Assembly: GCA_002711845.1 (NCBI GenBank)
Contig: PASF01000009.1
Span: 62,001-126,000 of the forward strand
Source: Gammaproteobacteria bacterium
GTDB lineage: Bacteria > Pseudomonadota > Gammaproteobacteria > Pseudomonadales > Pseudohongiellaceae
Direction of reading: 5' to 3'
Length of the DNA stretch: 64,000 nt
Shown: one piece after another, positions 52,852 through 61,539 of the stretch
Layout: each line of letters begins with the position of its first letter
Numbering within the stretch: the stretch's first letter is position 1
Position numbers and translations under genes: made by a program
Notes under the pieces: model-generated
The model's input: the letters and a program-made list of their open reading frames with translations, nothing else
Told to the model about the DNA's origin: nothing
The model's database searches: none

Positions 52852-54471
52852 ATGACAGCAGCGGTACGATTCTACTGGCTCTTTGTAGTGGTGATGCTGC
52901 CGCTGAGCGTTTTCGTGCTGGTTGATGCAACCCAGGGGGCAATAGCGCCGGTGGCATTGTTCCAGCATCCATGGCTGCTGATGCTGTTTCTGGGGGTGGT
53001 ATTGTTTACCGCCACTGGACTGCACGACCTGTTTTTTGCCGACAGCAATTTGCGCAAGAACTATCCTGTGTTCGCCAATATCCGCTTCATGCTGGAAGGC
53101 ATCCGACCGGAAATTCGTCAGTATTTTATTGCTGACAATCTGGAGGAGGCGCCGTTCAACCGCGAAACGCGCGATATTGTCTACCGCCGTGCCAAGCAGC
53201 TGGATGATACGCTGCCGTTTGGCACCGAGCGTGATATTCTGGCCGAGGGTTACCTGTGCATATTCCACTCCATCAATGCCAGGCACATCAATCCCGAGCA
53301 TGCCCGTGTCACGATTGGCGGGCCCGCCTGCCGTCAGCCCTACAGTTCGGCTTTGCTGAATGTGTCCGGCATGAGTTTCGGAGCACTCAGCAACAATGCC
53401 ATCAGTGCACTCAACAAGGGCGCAAAACTGGGCGGTTTTTCGCACAATACCGGGGAAGGGGGCATCAGTCCCTATCACCTGAAATACGGTGGCGACCTGG
53501 TTTGGCAGATCGGCACGGGCTACTTTGGCTGTCGCACCCCGGACGGTCGCTTCAGCGACGATGCGTTTCGCAGGGCGGCAGCCAGTGATGTTGTCAAAAT
53601 GATCGAAATCAAGCTGTCACAGGGGGCCAAGCCCTCCCATGGCGGAGTATTGCCCGGCGCCAAGGTCAGTCCGGAGATAGCCGCCATTCGCCTGGTTGAG
53701 GTCGGTGAAACGGTTTATTCGCCCGCATCGCATCCCGAATTTGATACGCCGCGTGGATTGCTGGCGTTTGTGCAACGGCTGCGCGACCTCAGTGATGGCA
53801 AACCTATCGGATTCAAGTTGTGTATTGGCAAAAAGGCGGAATTCATGGCGATCGTCAAAGCCATGGTGGAGACAGGCATTCTCCCGGATTTTATCAATAT
53901 TGATGGCGCCGAAGGGGGGACTGGCGCCGCCCCCATGGAGTTTTCCAATCGCCTGGGGATGCCAGTACTGGAAGCCACCTATTTTGTTGAACAGGTACTC
54001 AAGGGCGCCGGGCTGCGTCAGCATATCAGGTTGATTGCGGCAGGCAAGACTGCCAGTGGTTTTGACATACTGACCAAGATTGCGCTGGGTGCGGACGTCG
54101 TCAATGCAGGTCGCGCGATGATGCTGGCGCTGGGCTGCATTCAGTCCAAGACCTGCAATACCAACAAATGCCCCACCGGTGTCGCCACACAGGATGCCTC
54201 GCGCGCAAAAGCAGTCAATGTTGACCTGCGTGCGGTGCGGGTCAAAAACTATCAGGCGGGTACCGTGTCTGCCTTTCTGGAGCTCTGCGGCGCGCTGGGC
54301 TATGAACACCCGGGACAACTCAAGCCGTCAGACCTCCATCAGCGTACTGACAAGGGGTTGCGGCATTTTGATCAGGTCTATACGCCGCTGGCACATGAGC
54401 AGCTGATTGTCGGCAGGGTGCCTGAGGCGTATGAAGATGATTGGCACAAGGCAAGCGCAGAGCGGTTTTAG
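52852..54471 (+). CDS. FMN-binding glutamate-synthase-family protein, membrane-anchored
   Basis: A 539-residue protein with two N-terminal membrane segments (FYWLFVVVMLPLSVFVLV; LLMLFLGVVLFTATGLHDL) and a GltB-central-type FMN domain (MSFGALSNNAISALNKGA, NTGEGGISPYHL, FINIDGAEGGTGAAPMEFS). A 3Fe-4S-like cysteine set lies in CIQSKTCNTNKCPTGVATQ. It lacks the glutaminase domain, so it is not a full glutamate synthase; members are probably methylamine-glutamate-type or unknown FMN redox enzymes. The ATG at 52852 has GGAG upstream. It converges with the MaoC gene; a 14-bp palindrome GTGCTTTAAAGCAC spans 54473-54486. Confidence 0.83.
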   Translation: MTAAVRFYWLFVVVMLPLSVFVLVDATQGAIAPVALFQHPWLLMLFLGVVLFTATGLHDLFFADSNLRKNYPVFANIRFMLEGIRPEIRQYFIADNLEEAPFNRETRDIVYRRAKQLDDTLPFGTERDILAEGYLCIFHSINARHINPEHARVTIGGPACRQPYSSALLNVSGMSFGALSNNAISALNKGAKLGGFSHNTGEGGISPYHLKYGGDLVWQIGTGYFGCRTPDGRFSDDAFRRAAASDVVKMIEIKLSQGAKPSHGGVLPGAKVSPEIAAIRLVEVGETVYSPASHPEFDTPRGLLAFVQRLRDLSDGKPIGFKLCIGKKAEFMAIVKAMVETGILPDFINIDGAEGGTGAAPMEFSNRLGMPVLEATYFVEQVLKGAGLRQHIRLIAAGKTASGFDILTKIALGADVVNAGRAMMLALGCIQSKTCNTNKCPTGVATQDASRAKAVNVDLRAVRVKNYQAGTVSAFLELCGALGYEHPGQLKPSDLHQRTDKGLRHFDQVYTPLAHEQLIVGRVPEAYEDDWHKASAERF

Positions 54472-54477
54472 TGTGCT

Positions 54478-55074
54478 TTAAAGCACGTACATGACAATCC
54501 AGTCGGCTATCAGTGCCGGCTTGTCTTCACCTTCAATCTCGATGTTGACAGCATGTCGCATCAGCACTTCCTGACCGGATCTTTCCTGCGCGCTGAGCAG
54601 TGTGAAGCGGCCGCGAATGCGTTTGCCGATGCGCACCGGACTCAGGAAACGGACACGATCGAGACCATAAATAATTGACTGTTTGGTCCCCAGAATTTTG
54701 AGCGATCCCTGAGTGGCGAATGTTGGTACCAGCGCCATGGTCAACATGCCGTGCGCGATCGTGCCATCGTAACAGGTTTCCCGCGCTGAACGTTCCTTGT
54801 CAATATGAATGAACTGAAAATCGCCGGTCGCGCCGGCAAACCGGTTAACCCGTTCCTGTGTGACCGGGAACCATTTGGTCACACCCACTTCCTTGCCGAG
54901 ATAAAGTTGCGCTGTTTCCAGGCTCACGCGCAGTGGCAGGGTTTTATCGTCCTGGGTCAGGCAGGTAGTCGTTACATAATTACGTAACTGCGATTCGGGC
55001 GTGATAGTTGCCGAATCGTTCAGATAGTTGCGCAGATCCTGCAGAAAATCATGTTGCGACATAGTCGGGTTCAT
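54478..55074 (-). CDS. MaoC-like (R)-specific enoyl-CoA hydratase
   Basis: A 198-residue hot-dog-fold protein. The hydratase 2 motif is intact: FAGATGDFQFIHIDKERA with the catalytic Asp and His, then GTIAHGMLTMALVP. The N-terminal 60 residues are a polar extension. It would hydrate an enoyl-CoA in the (R) sense, for example for polyhydroxyalkanoate supply or fatty acid breakdown; the chain length is unknown. The start at 55074 lacks a clear ribosome site (ATG at 55062 is the alternative). A CRP-type site lies about 40 bp upstream. Confidence 0.85.
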   Translation of the reverse strand: MNPTMSQHDFLQDLRNYLNDSATITPESQLRNYVTTTCLTQDDKTLPLRVSLETAQLYLGKEVGVTKWFPVTQERVNRFAGATGDFQFIHIDKERSARETCYDGTIAHGMLTMALVPTFATQGSLKILGTKQSIIYGLDRVRFLSPVRIGKRIRGRFTLLSAQERSGQEVLMRHAVNIEIEGEDKPALIADWIVMYVL

Positions 55075-55106
55075 CTAATTGTTATTGATAAAAAACGAAA
55101 CTGCAT

Positions 55107-55126
55107 CATGTGATGCAAGTCACATG
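55107..55126. promoter_or_regulatory. CRP/Vfr-type binding site upstream of the MaoC gene
   Basis: TGTGA-TGCAAG-TCACA (55109-55124) matches the CRP consensus TGTGA-N6-TCACA exactly and extends to a 20-bp dyad with CA/TG flanks (55107-55126). It lies 33-52 bp before the MaoC ATG. The other neighbouring gene ends here, so MaoC is the likely target. The dyad has TGTGA half-sites, not the TTGAT of FNR. The rest of the 267-bp region shows no gene. Confidence 0.65.
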
Positions 55127-55297
55127 TCAGTGACAACCTGTCATAAAAAGACAAGATGGATGGATTATGGGTTAGAAATCAGGTGGCTGCAATATCGCGG
55201 CGTGACTTTTGATAGAGCGACTGTTCGTGCTCAAGAACGGGCACAGATGTGCACTAAAAGCGTGCGGAAAATCAATCAATGTGACGGCTTAAAGAGT

Positions 55298-55330
55298 GCC
55301 GGCGCAAGGGCACTGCGCCCTTGCGCCGGC
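55298..55330 (-). terminator. Terminator of the c4-type cytochrome gene
   Basis: A perfect 14-bp stem, GCCGGCGCAAGGGC (55298-55311) against GCCCTTGCGCCGGC (55317-55330) with loop ACTGC, lies 11 nt after the cytochrome stop. On the minus strand it is followed by ACTCTTTAAG, a weak T run, so it is a strong hairpin but a moderate intrinsic terminator. Confidence 0.75.
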
Positions 55331-55341
55331 GGGGGGGAGCG

Positions 55342-55974
55342 TTATCGGCCGAGCGTATTAATATAGCTGACTAGATCTCTCATGGCCGTGCGGTCAGGGA
55401 TACCCTGAGCCATCATGCGCATCTGGTTACCGTAGCGGTCCTGTGTGTCGTAGCCGCGGTAGCCTTCTTTGAAGTTGACCAGCTGGGTCATCAGGTACCA
55501 GTCGTTCTGGCCAGCCAGTGCCGGCGCATTCATGGCTTCATTGCCTTGGCCTTCGGTACCGTGGCACGCCGCACAGGTCTGGTAAAGCTGTTCACCACGC
55601 GCAGCATCGCCGTCAGTCATGGTGATCTCGGCAGGCTGGTATTCCCAGGTGCCTGCCCAGTCGATAATATCGGTAATGCTGTCATCGCTCAGGATCGCGG
55701 CCATCGGCTGCATTTCCTGACCGGGAAGATCGTCAGGATGCGTGCCTCGGAGTCCGTCACGGAATAATTCAAGTTGTCGCTTGAGGTACCAGGGTTCCAT
55801 GCCCGCGATCCGGGGTGCATCAATACCCTGATTGCCCTGTCCGTCAGTGCCGTGACAGGTCAGACAGAATCGGTCACTGACTTCTACGCCGTCCACGGTC
55901 GCAGCCTGAGCACTCAGGCTCAGCGCGGTGCCCAGCGTCAGACTAAACCAGAATCCTGCTTTATGCTTGTTCAT
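55342..55974 (-). CDS. Di-heme cytochrome c, c4 type
   Basis: A 210-residue periplasmic electron carrier with a signal peptide (ALSLSAQA-A, to about 24) and two cytochrome c domains. The heme sites are CLTCH near residue 37 and CAACH near 134, each followed by GTDGQGN/GTEGQGN and an axial Met region (QPMAAILS; RMMAQGI). The repeat structure and length fit the c4 family, which donates electrons to terminal oxidases or takes them from periplasmic dehydrogenases. It could serve the PQQ or GMC enzymes in this window, though nothing proves it. Terminators bound it on both sides. Confidence 0.9.
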   Translation of the reverse strand: MNKHKAGFWFSLTLGTALSLSAQAATVDGVEVSDRFCLTCHGTDGQGNQGIDAPRIAGMEPWYLKRQLELFRDGLRGTHPDDLPGQEMQPMAAILSDDSITDIIDWAGTWEYQPAEITMTDGDAARGEQLYQTCAACHGTEGQGNEAMNAPALAGQNDWYLMTQLVNFKEGYRGYDTQDRYGNQMRMMAQGIPDRTAMRDLVSYINTLGR

Positions 55975-55992
55975 AGTGTTTTATCTCTCGTT

Positions 55993-56023
55993 AAAAAAGG
56001 GACGGGGCGAACCCCGTCCCTTT
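55993..56023 (-). terminator. Rho-independent terminator of the TonB-dependent receptor gene
   Basis: On the minus strand GGGACGGGG-TTCG-CCCCGTCCC (56020-55999) is preceded by AAA and followed by TTTTTT (55998-55993). It lies 24 nt after the receptor's stop codon and 19 nt before the cytochrome ATG, so the two genes are transcribed separately. Confidence 0.93.
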
Positions 56024-56046
56024 GATTGTCAACCATCTAACGGGTG

Positions 56047-58593
56047 TTAGAAGTTTACCCGCACACGTGAGTACACGAAGCGACCATTCGGGCTGAAAGC
56101 GCCACTGGTGATGTACTCGTTACTGGTAAAGCTGAAGAAGTCCTCAGGACGGACGCGCTCCGGCAAAGTGTTGAACACGTTGTCAGCACCCAGGATAAAG
56201 GTGTAGCGATCGCCATAGTTGTAGGCGATTTCCGCACCGAATATTGTCTTGGCACCAACTGTGTAGTCACGACTCGGGTCCGAGCTGCTTGGTACTGACA
56301 AATACTCACCGTAGTAATTGGCCTGCAGTGTGAAGCGCCAGTCAGCGATGTTGTGGTTAGCACGGAAGTTGGCTCGATCAGACGGGATACCGTCTTCCAG
56401 ATCCGCGATATTGGCACGTGTCAGCAGACCAGGCGTGAAGTCTTTCAGCTCCTGCGTGGTGTAGGCGTATGACGCAGAGAAATCGGTGGTGCCCATTTCC
56501 TGCCAGTCCATAGACCATGAACCGACGATTTCCACACCTTCGTTGGTGGTGCTCATGTCGTTGGTATAGTAGTTGAATGACACGATGCTGCGCGCGCCAG
56601 AGACACCGGAGTCTTCCAGTTCCTGAGCAATGGCAGGGGTAATGTCAAACGTGGCCGAGTTCAGGATACGTTCGTCAATATCGATCTTGTAATAGTCGAT
56701 GGACAGATCCAGGCCGCCGATTTCAGCGGTCCAGCCGATGCTGAAGTTATCTGCTTCTTCCGGCCCCAGTTCCTCACCGCCGAAGCGCTGTGAAATCGGG
56801 TTGGTTGGTGGAATCTGGCCTTGCGTGACCGGGATGGAATCGACAACACCGGTGGAGATGTTGGAGATATTGGCCTGGCCTGGTGACGGCGCACGGAAAC
56901 CGGTGCTGACGGTGCTACGCAGGTTCATGGTGTCGGTCAGGCGATAGCGGGCGCTTAACTTGCCATTGGTGGTGTCACCAAAGGTGTTGTAAAAGTCCTC
57001 GTAACGCAGTGCGGCACCCAGCAACAGTCGCTCGGTGACATCGACTTCCAGGTCGACGTAGAAGCCCCAGTTCTTGCGGTCCCAGCTGCCCTGCTGGTCA
57101 GGACCGAAACCCTGGAAGCCGTCAGAACCAACGCCAAAACCCTGGTCAGCATATGGCCCGATGCGATAGGAGTCCTGATCTTCAGAGCGTACCTTGAAGA
57201 TCTCACGGCGCCATTCAACACCGTAGGCCACGTTCAGGTCTGAGTACATGCCTACGTCAAACCCTTTAACCAGGTCGACGTTAAAGTTGTTCTCAATGGT
57301 GGTGTAAATGCCCGGTCTGAAATTGGACGGTGAATCCGGCCCCATGGACGGGTTGGTGGTGTTGTTCAGGAAGTAGTTCATCTCGTTGAACCCGTTACCG
57401 ATGCTGACATCGTAGCGGGTACCGTCGTCAAACTCACCGCGGATACCGGTGACGTTGGACATGTCAACGTTCTCACCACCAAAGTCGGGTGTGTAGCCGC
57501 CCGGGTAGCGTTCGGTGAACGAGAAGCAGTTCGGGTTGGCGAGACTGGCATCGCGGGCAGCCAGTGAGCTTGTCGCTTGTGTCTGCGGATTGACACCCGT
57601 GAGGATGATCGGGCAGCCCATGCCGTCATTCGGCGTCAGGTCAGCGAACAGCTGGCGGCGCGGGCTGCCAGTGGTAAAGACGCCGCCGCGATTTTCCGGG
57701 TTGCGCCAGAAGAAGCCCAGTTCAACGTCTTTCTCAGAGTAACCGCTGAATGTGTACACTTCCTGATCATTGCCCAGGTCAATGCCGGCATTAACAAAGA
57801 AGTTCATCATCTCGGTGTCAGGCAGGCCCTGGCGCATGACGTTGACACGCACGGCGTTGTTGCCTGCATCAATGATCGCCTGGGCATCGCCACGCTGAAT
57901 GCCGCGGTCGCTGCGGCGCTGGTCAGTCTTGTCGAAGCTGATGCTGGCAAAACCGTTGTTACCCAGCGGGAAGCCGACGTTACCGGCGAAGTAGTTCAGC
58001 ATACCGTCATCGGTTTCTGACAAGCGGCCGTGCTTGGCTTCAAAGGTAGCGCCTTCACGGTTTTCTTTCAGGATGAAGTTGATAACGCCAGCGATGGCGT
58101 CAGAACCGTACTGCGCTGATGCGCCGTCACGCAGGACTTCCACCTGACGCAGGGCGATCGGAGGGATCTGGGCGACGTCGGGGAAGTGAGTACCCTGACG
58201 ACCGAACTGGATAGCCGCCGAGCGGTGGCGCCGCTTGCCGTTGATCAGTACCAGTGTATCGTCTGCAGGCAGGCCACGCAGGGTAGCGGGGCGAACCAGT
58301 GAGTTGGAGTCGTTGATGTCCTGAACGTCAACGTTGAACGTCGGGATCAGGTTACGCAGCAGGTCGTTCATGTCCGATGTACCCTGGTCCTGGAAATCCT
58401 GGGCCGAGAATACGTCAATGGGAGCAGCAGATTCGAGGGCAGTTCGTGGGGCGCCCCGGGAGCCGGTTACTACCACTTCTTCTAGCTCTGGTGCAGCTTC
58501 CTGAGCGAACGCTGACGGAGCGCCAACGGCAGTCAGGGAACCTAGCAACACCAACGTGGAGGAGAGTGTGCAGAGTTTTAGAGACTTGTTCAT
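56047..58593 (-). CDS. TonB-dependent outer-membrane receptor
   Basis: An 848-residue receptor with a signal peptide (to about 30, PSAFAQ), a TonB-box-like ELEEVVVTGSR, and a plug domain near 55-175 (STLRGLPADDTLVLINGKRRHR; VEVLRDGASAQYGSDAIAGVINFIL). A 22-strand barrel follows, ending in a C-terminal Phe after FVYSRVRVNF. It imports a ligand too large for porins, but the sequence does not reveal which. AAGGA precedes the ATG. Its upstream region holds three 11-bp repeats next to the gene for a winged-helix regulator, suggesting specific control. Confidence 0.92.
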   Translation of the reverse strand: MNKSLKLCTLSSTLVLLGSLTAVGAPSAFAQEAAPELEEVVVTGSRGAPRTALESAAPIDVFSAQDFQDQGTSDMNDLLRNLIPTFNVDVQDINDSNSLVRPATLRGLPADDTLVLINGKRRHRSAAIQFGRQGTHFPDVAQIPPIALRQVEVLRDGASAQYGSDAIAGVINFILKENREGATFEAKHGRLSETDDGMLNYFAGNVGFPLGNNGFASISFDKTDQRRSDRGIQRGDAQAIIDAGNNAVRVNVMRQGLPDTEMMNFFVNAGIDLGNDQEVYTFSGYSEKDVELGFFWRNPENRGGVFTTGSPRRQLFADLTPNDGMGCPIILTGVNPQTQATSSLAARDASLANPNCFSFTERYPGGYTPDFGGENVDMSNVTGIRGEFDDGTRYDVSIGNGFNEMNYFLNNTTNPSMGPDSPSNFRPGIYTTIENNFNVDLVKGFDVGMYSDLNVAYGVEWRREIFKVRSEDQDSYRIGPYADQGFGVGSDGFQGFGPDQQGSWDRKNWGFYVDLEVDVTERLLLGAALRYEDFYNTFGDTTNGKLSARYRLTDTMNLRSTVSTGFRAPSPGQANISNISTGVVDSIPVTQGQIPPTNPISQRFGGEELGPEEADNFSIGWTAEIGGLDLSIDYYKIDIDERILNSATFDITPAIAQELEDSGVSGARSIVSFNYYTNDMSTTNEGVEIVGSWSMDWQEMGTTDFSASYAYTTQELKDFTPGLLTRANIADLEDGIPSDRANFRANHNIADWRFTLQANYYGEYLSVPSSSDPSRDYTVGAKTIFGAEIAYNYGDRYTFILGADNVFNTLPERVRPEDFFSFTSNEYITSGAFSPNGRFVYSRVRVNF

Positions 58594-58718
58594 TTAATTT
58601 TCCTTCTTCTGTAGTAAGTGCGTCTTTTTCTTGAACCGATTAAGAGCCTGCCGATATAAAATTATTATTAGGTTGCGCAATACGGCAGTCCGATTATGGT
58701 GACATACAGCCGACAAAG

Positions 58719-58819
58719 TCCTCCTAAAAACCTTCTTAATACCTCCTAAAACGCTCTCGGAGCCCGAGAATACGGGGATATCAGAGGTTTTAGCAGGCTT
58801 GCCATTGACAATTTGTCAA
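58719..58819. promoter_or_regulatory. 11-bp-period direct repeats and two dyads upstream of the TonB receptor
   Basis: Three adjacent 11-mers lie at 58719-58751; on the minus strand they read TTTTAGGAGGT, ATTAAGAAGGT and TTTTAGGAGGA. Winged-helix proteins of the OmpR/PhoB type bind direct repeats of 11-bp period, and such a protein is encoded next door. Two perfect dyads follow: TCTCGG-AGC-CCGAGA (58755-58769) and TTGACA-ATT-TGTCAA (58805-58819). The 309-bp intergenic region has no gene. Confidence 0.5.
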
Positions 58820-58902
58820 CGCGCTGCCGCCAAAAACCGGATTTCTGTATATAAACACAAATCTGTAGGAAAAAACATAAGGATATCGGTATTTTAAGCG
58901 GT

Positions 58903-61056
58903 TCAGTGAACGCGTGCCGCGTTCAGTGTGGAGGCTTGCGCCAGCCGCTGTGAAAGGTAGTGCTGGTGCTCGCTCCAGTCCTGTTCGGACCACAGGTTGT
59001 TTTTGATCATCATGCGCTGACTGTCGTAGGCTTCCCGGGATCGCCTGCTGAGGCCAACGCCGGTCACTGACTCCATGGCCATGACCCCTTCCATCAAGCG
59101 CCGCTGCCATTCCAGGCCGGCACCCAGGGCGTCCAGCAGCGCCAGATACTGCGGTGAGTAAAGCACCTCGTCGGGGAAGTATTTCTCGGCGGCGTGAGTC
59201 ACATTAAACAGGCGTCGCAGGTGCACGGGTTGCAGGTTTTGCCAGTAGTGCACGCCGCGCTCGATGTCGCCGACCATGAACGCCAGCACGCCGTTGTTGT
59301 AAAAAAAGTCGGGATGCTCGCGCAGAGCCGCAAAATAGCTGGGTGTGTCCGCCAGAATGTCGCCGGCAAGCACGCCCATGATGGTCTCCGAGTAGTGCGC
59401 CAGTATACCCTCCAGGTCTACTTCGCGTTGCTGATTCAGATAGATCTGAGCTTGCCGGAAATCACCCAGCGTCGCCAGATTGACGGCCACTGACCCCAGG
59501 AACGCTACGTGGTAGGGGCGCTGTTGCAGTTGATTTTTGCGCGCCAGCACGGAATCGGCAGGTGTCAGAATGTTGGTGCGATAGCTCCAGGCTTCATCAG
59601 GCGATATTTCAAACGGGCCGGCCTCGGTCGCCTGCGCCAGGAAGCGTTCGGCCTCGTCATACATGCGCGCACCGATCAGCAGCAGGGCGTAGTGGCTGAG
59701 TGCGAAATGGGGCGGGTTACCGGACAGGATCTGCTCGCGTAGCTGCATCTCCTGCTGAATATAGCTGGAACCGCGCATCCGCAGCTTGATGGCATGAATC
59801 GAATCGAGAATATCGCTGTCCGGATTGATTTGCGAAATCTGCCGGTGGGTATTGAGCACCAGCTGATACATGTCGTCGATCTTGTCTGCGCCGCTGTAGA
59901 CGGCCAGGTTGTTGGCGGCCGTGGCGATGCCGTGGTGAGCATTGAGGAAACCGGGATCCAGCGCAATGGCAGCCTGGTGTGACTCGATGGCACGCTCCCA
60001 GTCTGCAGGGCTGAACTGGTTGTTATAGAACTCCCCGCGCAGAAAGTGCTCATACGCCAGTGCGTTGGTGGTGCCCCAATCGCGCATCTGGGTGCGTTCG
60101 CTTTCGTTCAGGTAAACCCGCAATGCGCTGGTGACGTTGGAGACAATCTGATCCTGAACAGCAAAAATATCGTTCATCGGCAGGTCAAACTGGTCAGAGT
60201 ATTGGCGCAAACCGTCGCTGGCACGAACCAGTTGCACAATAACGCGCAGACGTCCCTCCGAGGTCATGACACTGCCTTGCAGCACATGGTCAGCCTGTTG
60301 CAGATAGCTGTCGGCATCGCGTTGACTGGTCGCCAGCAATTCGGCATTGCGCGCGGGCGATAGCACCTGCAACTGGCGTAGCTTGGACAGCCCGTGGATC
60401 AGGGACTCCCGTATGCCTTCAGCCAGAATCTGGTTTTCGTCACTGAAATCCCGTGACGCAAAGGGCAGCACTGCCAGCTTGACGACGCCATCGGCCTCCG
60501 GTGTGGTTTCCGGGCTGCGCAGAAAAAGAGGTGCACTGATCACCAGCGCGCTGAGCATGGCGGCGACGGCGATTTTGCGCCACAGTGTCAACTTGCCATG
60601 ACCAGCAGTCCCAGACCGTCCGGTGTCTGCCGGCGTCTCTGGTGTCAGTGTCGCCTTGGCCGGCGGGGCTCGCCGGTCAGTTTTGTCAGCTGCCGGGGAG
60701 GGTATGACTGCCACGGTGGCAATGGGGGCGATCAGGGTATAACCACGTTTGGGGATGGTTTTGATATAGCTGGGGTTGTGGGCGTCGTCCTGCAGGGCAC
60801 TGCGCAACTCAGCAATGGCCTTGTGGACCGCGTGATCGGTGGCAATCGGCGAGCGCCAGATCGTTTCCAGAAATTCGCCCGGGCTGACGACGTTGCCAGC
60901 GCGTTCAATGAGCAGCTTGAGCACATCCATACTGCGCGGCGTGATTTTGGTTTCTTCGCCGTTTCTCGCAATCGTGCAGGCCCCCGGCGACACTTGCCAG
61001 TCACCAATTCTAAGGTCTTTGTAGTCGTGCGCGTAAGCTGTCGTTTTTTCGGCCAT
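58903..61056 (-). CDS. Membrane-anchored winged-helix regulator with TPR-like C-terminal region (CadC/ToxR-like)
   Basis: A 717-residue protein. Residues 14-108 form an OmpR-type winged helix (LRIGDWQVSPGACTIARNGEETKITPRSMDVLKLLIE, shown by key parts; HAVHKAIAELRSALQDD; YIKTIPKRGYTL). A proline-rich linker and one membrane segment (WRKIAVAAMLSALVISAPLFL, about 157-177) follow. The periplasmic part begins with an FlgO-like LAVLPFASRDFSDENQILAEGIRESLIHGL and continues with TPR-like helices. It probably senses a periplasmic signal and activates transcription from the membrane. The TonB receptor gene downstream is the obvious target. The ATG at 61056 is preferred to 61062 on ribosome-site spacing. 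Confidence 0.84.
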   Translation of the reverse strand: MAEKTTAYAHDYKDLRIGDWQVSPGACTIARNGEETKITPRSMDVLKLLIERAGNVVSPGEFLETIWRSPIATDHAVHKAIAELRSALQDDAHNPSYIKTIPKRGYTLIAPIATVAVIPSPAADKTDRRAPPAKATLTPETPADTGRSGTAGHGKLTLWRKIAVAAMLSALVISAPLFLRSPETTPEADGVVKLAVLPFASRDFSDENQILAEGIRESLIHGLSKLRQLQVLSPARNAELLATSQRDADSYLQQADHVLQGSVMTSEGRLRVIVQLVRASDGLRQYSDQFDLPMNDIFAVQDQIVSNVTSALRVYLNESERTQMRDWGTTNALAYEHFLRGEFYNNQFSPADWERAIESHQAAIALDPGFLNAHHGIATAANNLAVYSGADKIDDMYQLVLNTHRQISQINPDSDILDSIHAIKLRMRGSSYIQQEMQLREQILSGNPPHFALSHYALLLIGARMYDEAERFLAQATEAGPFEISPDEAWSYRTNILTPADSVLARKNQLQQRPYHVAFLGSVAVNLATLGDFRQAQIYLNQQREVDLEGILAHYSETIMGVLAGDILADTPSYFAALREHPDFFYNNGVLAFMVGDIERGVHYWQNLQPVHLRRLFNVTHAAEKYFPDEVLYSPQYLALLDALGAGLEWQRRLMEGVMAMESVTGVGLSRRSREAYDSQRMMIKNNLWSEQDWSEHQHYLSQRLAQASTLNAARVH

Positions 61057-61539
61057 GGGCATGCTTTCTTTTTGTATCAGTATGCAAACAAATACTACGT
61101 CAAAGGTCAAGATTTTACGTCAATGATTTGACTTCTGTTTAATCTGGCTCAATACCCTCAGAAAGCTGTTACTCTAGTGTCATCAAGTGACCCTCTGCCA
61201 GGCAAGACTGGTCTGATCGGGCGGTTGGTTGGCTGTGTCTTACGGCCCTCAGTCTAGTTGATGCAAATACGAGGCCAGCTCGGCTTGGGCGAATGGCGCG
61301 CACGATACGGCGTCTCGCCCGTTGCAGTGTGCGCCACGCCGGTGCTGTCCAGGTCGCTGCGCACCACATCAGTGCCGGCTGACGGAGCTTTGATCGCATT
61401 TTAGTAGGTTTTGGGAATCTTTCAGGCAGGACTTTGTTCTTTTAATTGAGAGATAATGCCAGAGTACAAGCAGTCCGGGGCGGTATTGTTGTCAACCGCT
61501 CCGATTTACAAGAATTAGAGATCGCAGAGGATTACATCC
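61057..61539. other. 483-bp intergenic region, no convincing gene
   Basis: This divergent region separates the winged-helix regulator from the amine-oxidase-like gene. Open frames within it (for example one on the minus strand from 61399 to 61169) have no recognisable sequence. GTCAA occurs at 61099, 61106 and 61119, the first and third within TACGTCAA, with an inverted TTGAC near 61128; these could be regulator sites close to the regulator's own start. I see no clear promoter or RNA. Confidence 0.4.

Noticed and set aside
55079-55366. 95-codon frame on the plus strand over the cytochrome terminator region
   Set aside because: It crosses the CRP-type dyad and the terminator hairpin and has no ribosome site.
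61169-61399. 76-codon frame on the minus strand in the long gap before the amine-oxidase-like gene
   Set aside because: No ribosome site, Arg- and Ala-rich random-looking sequence and no recognisable family.
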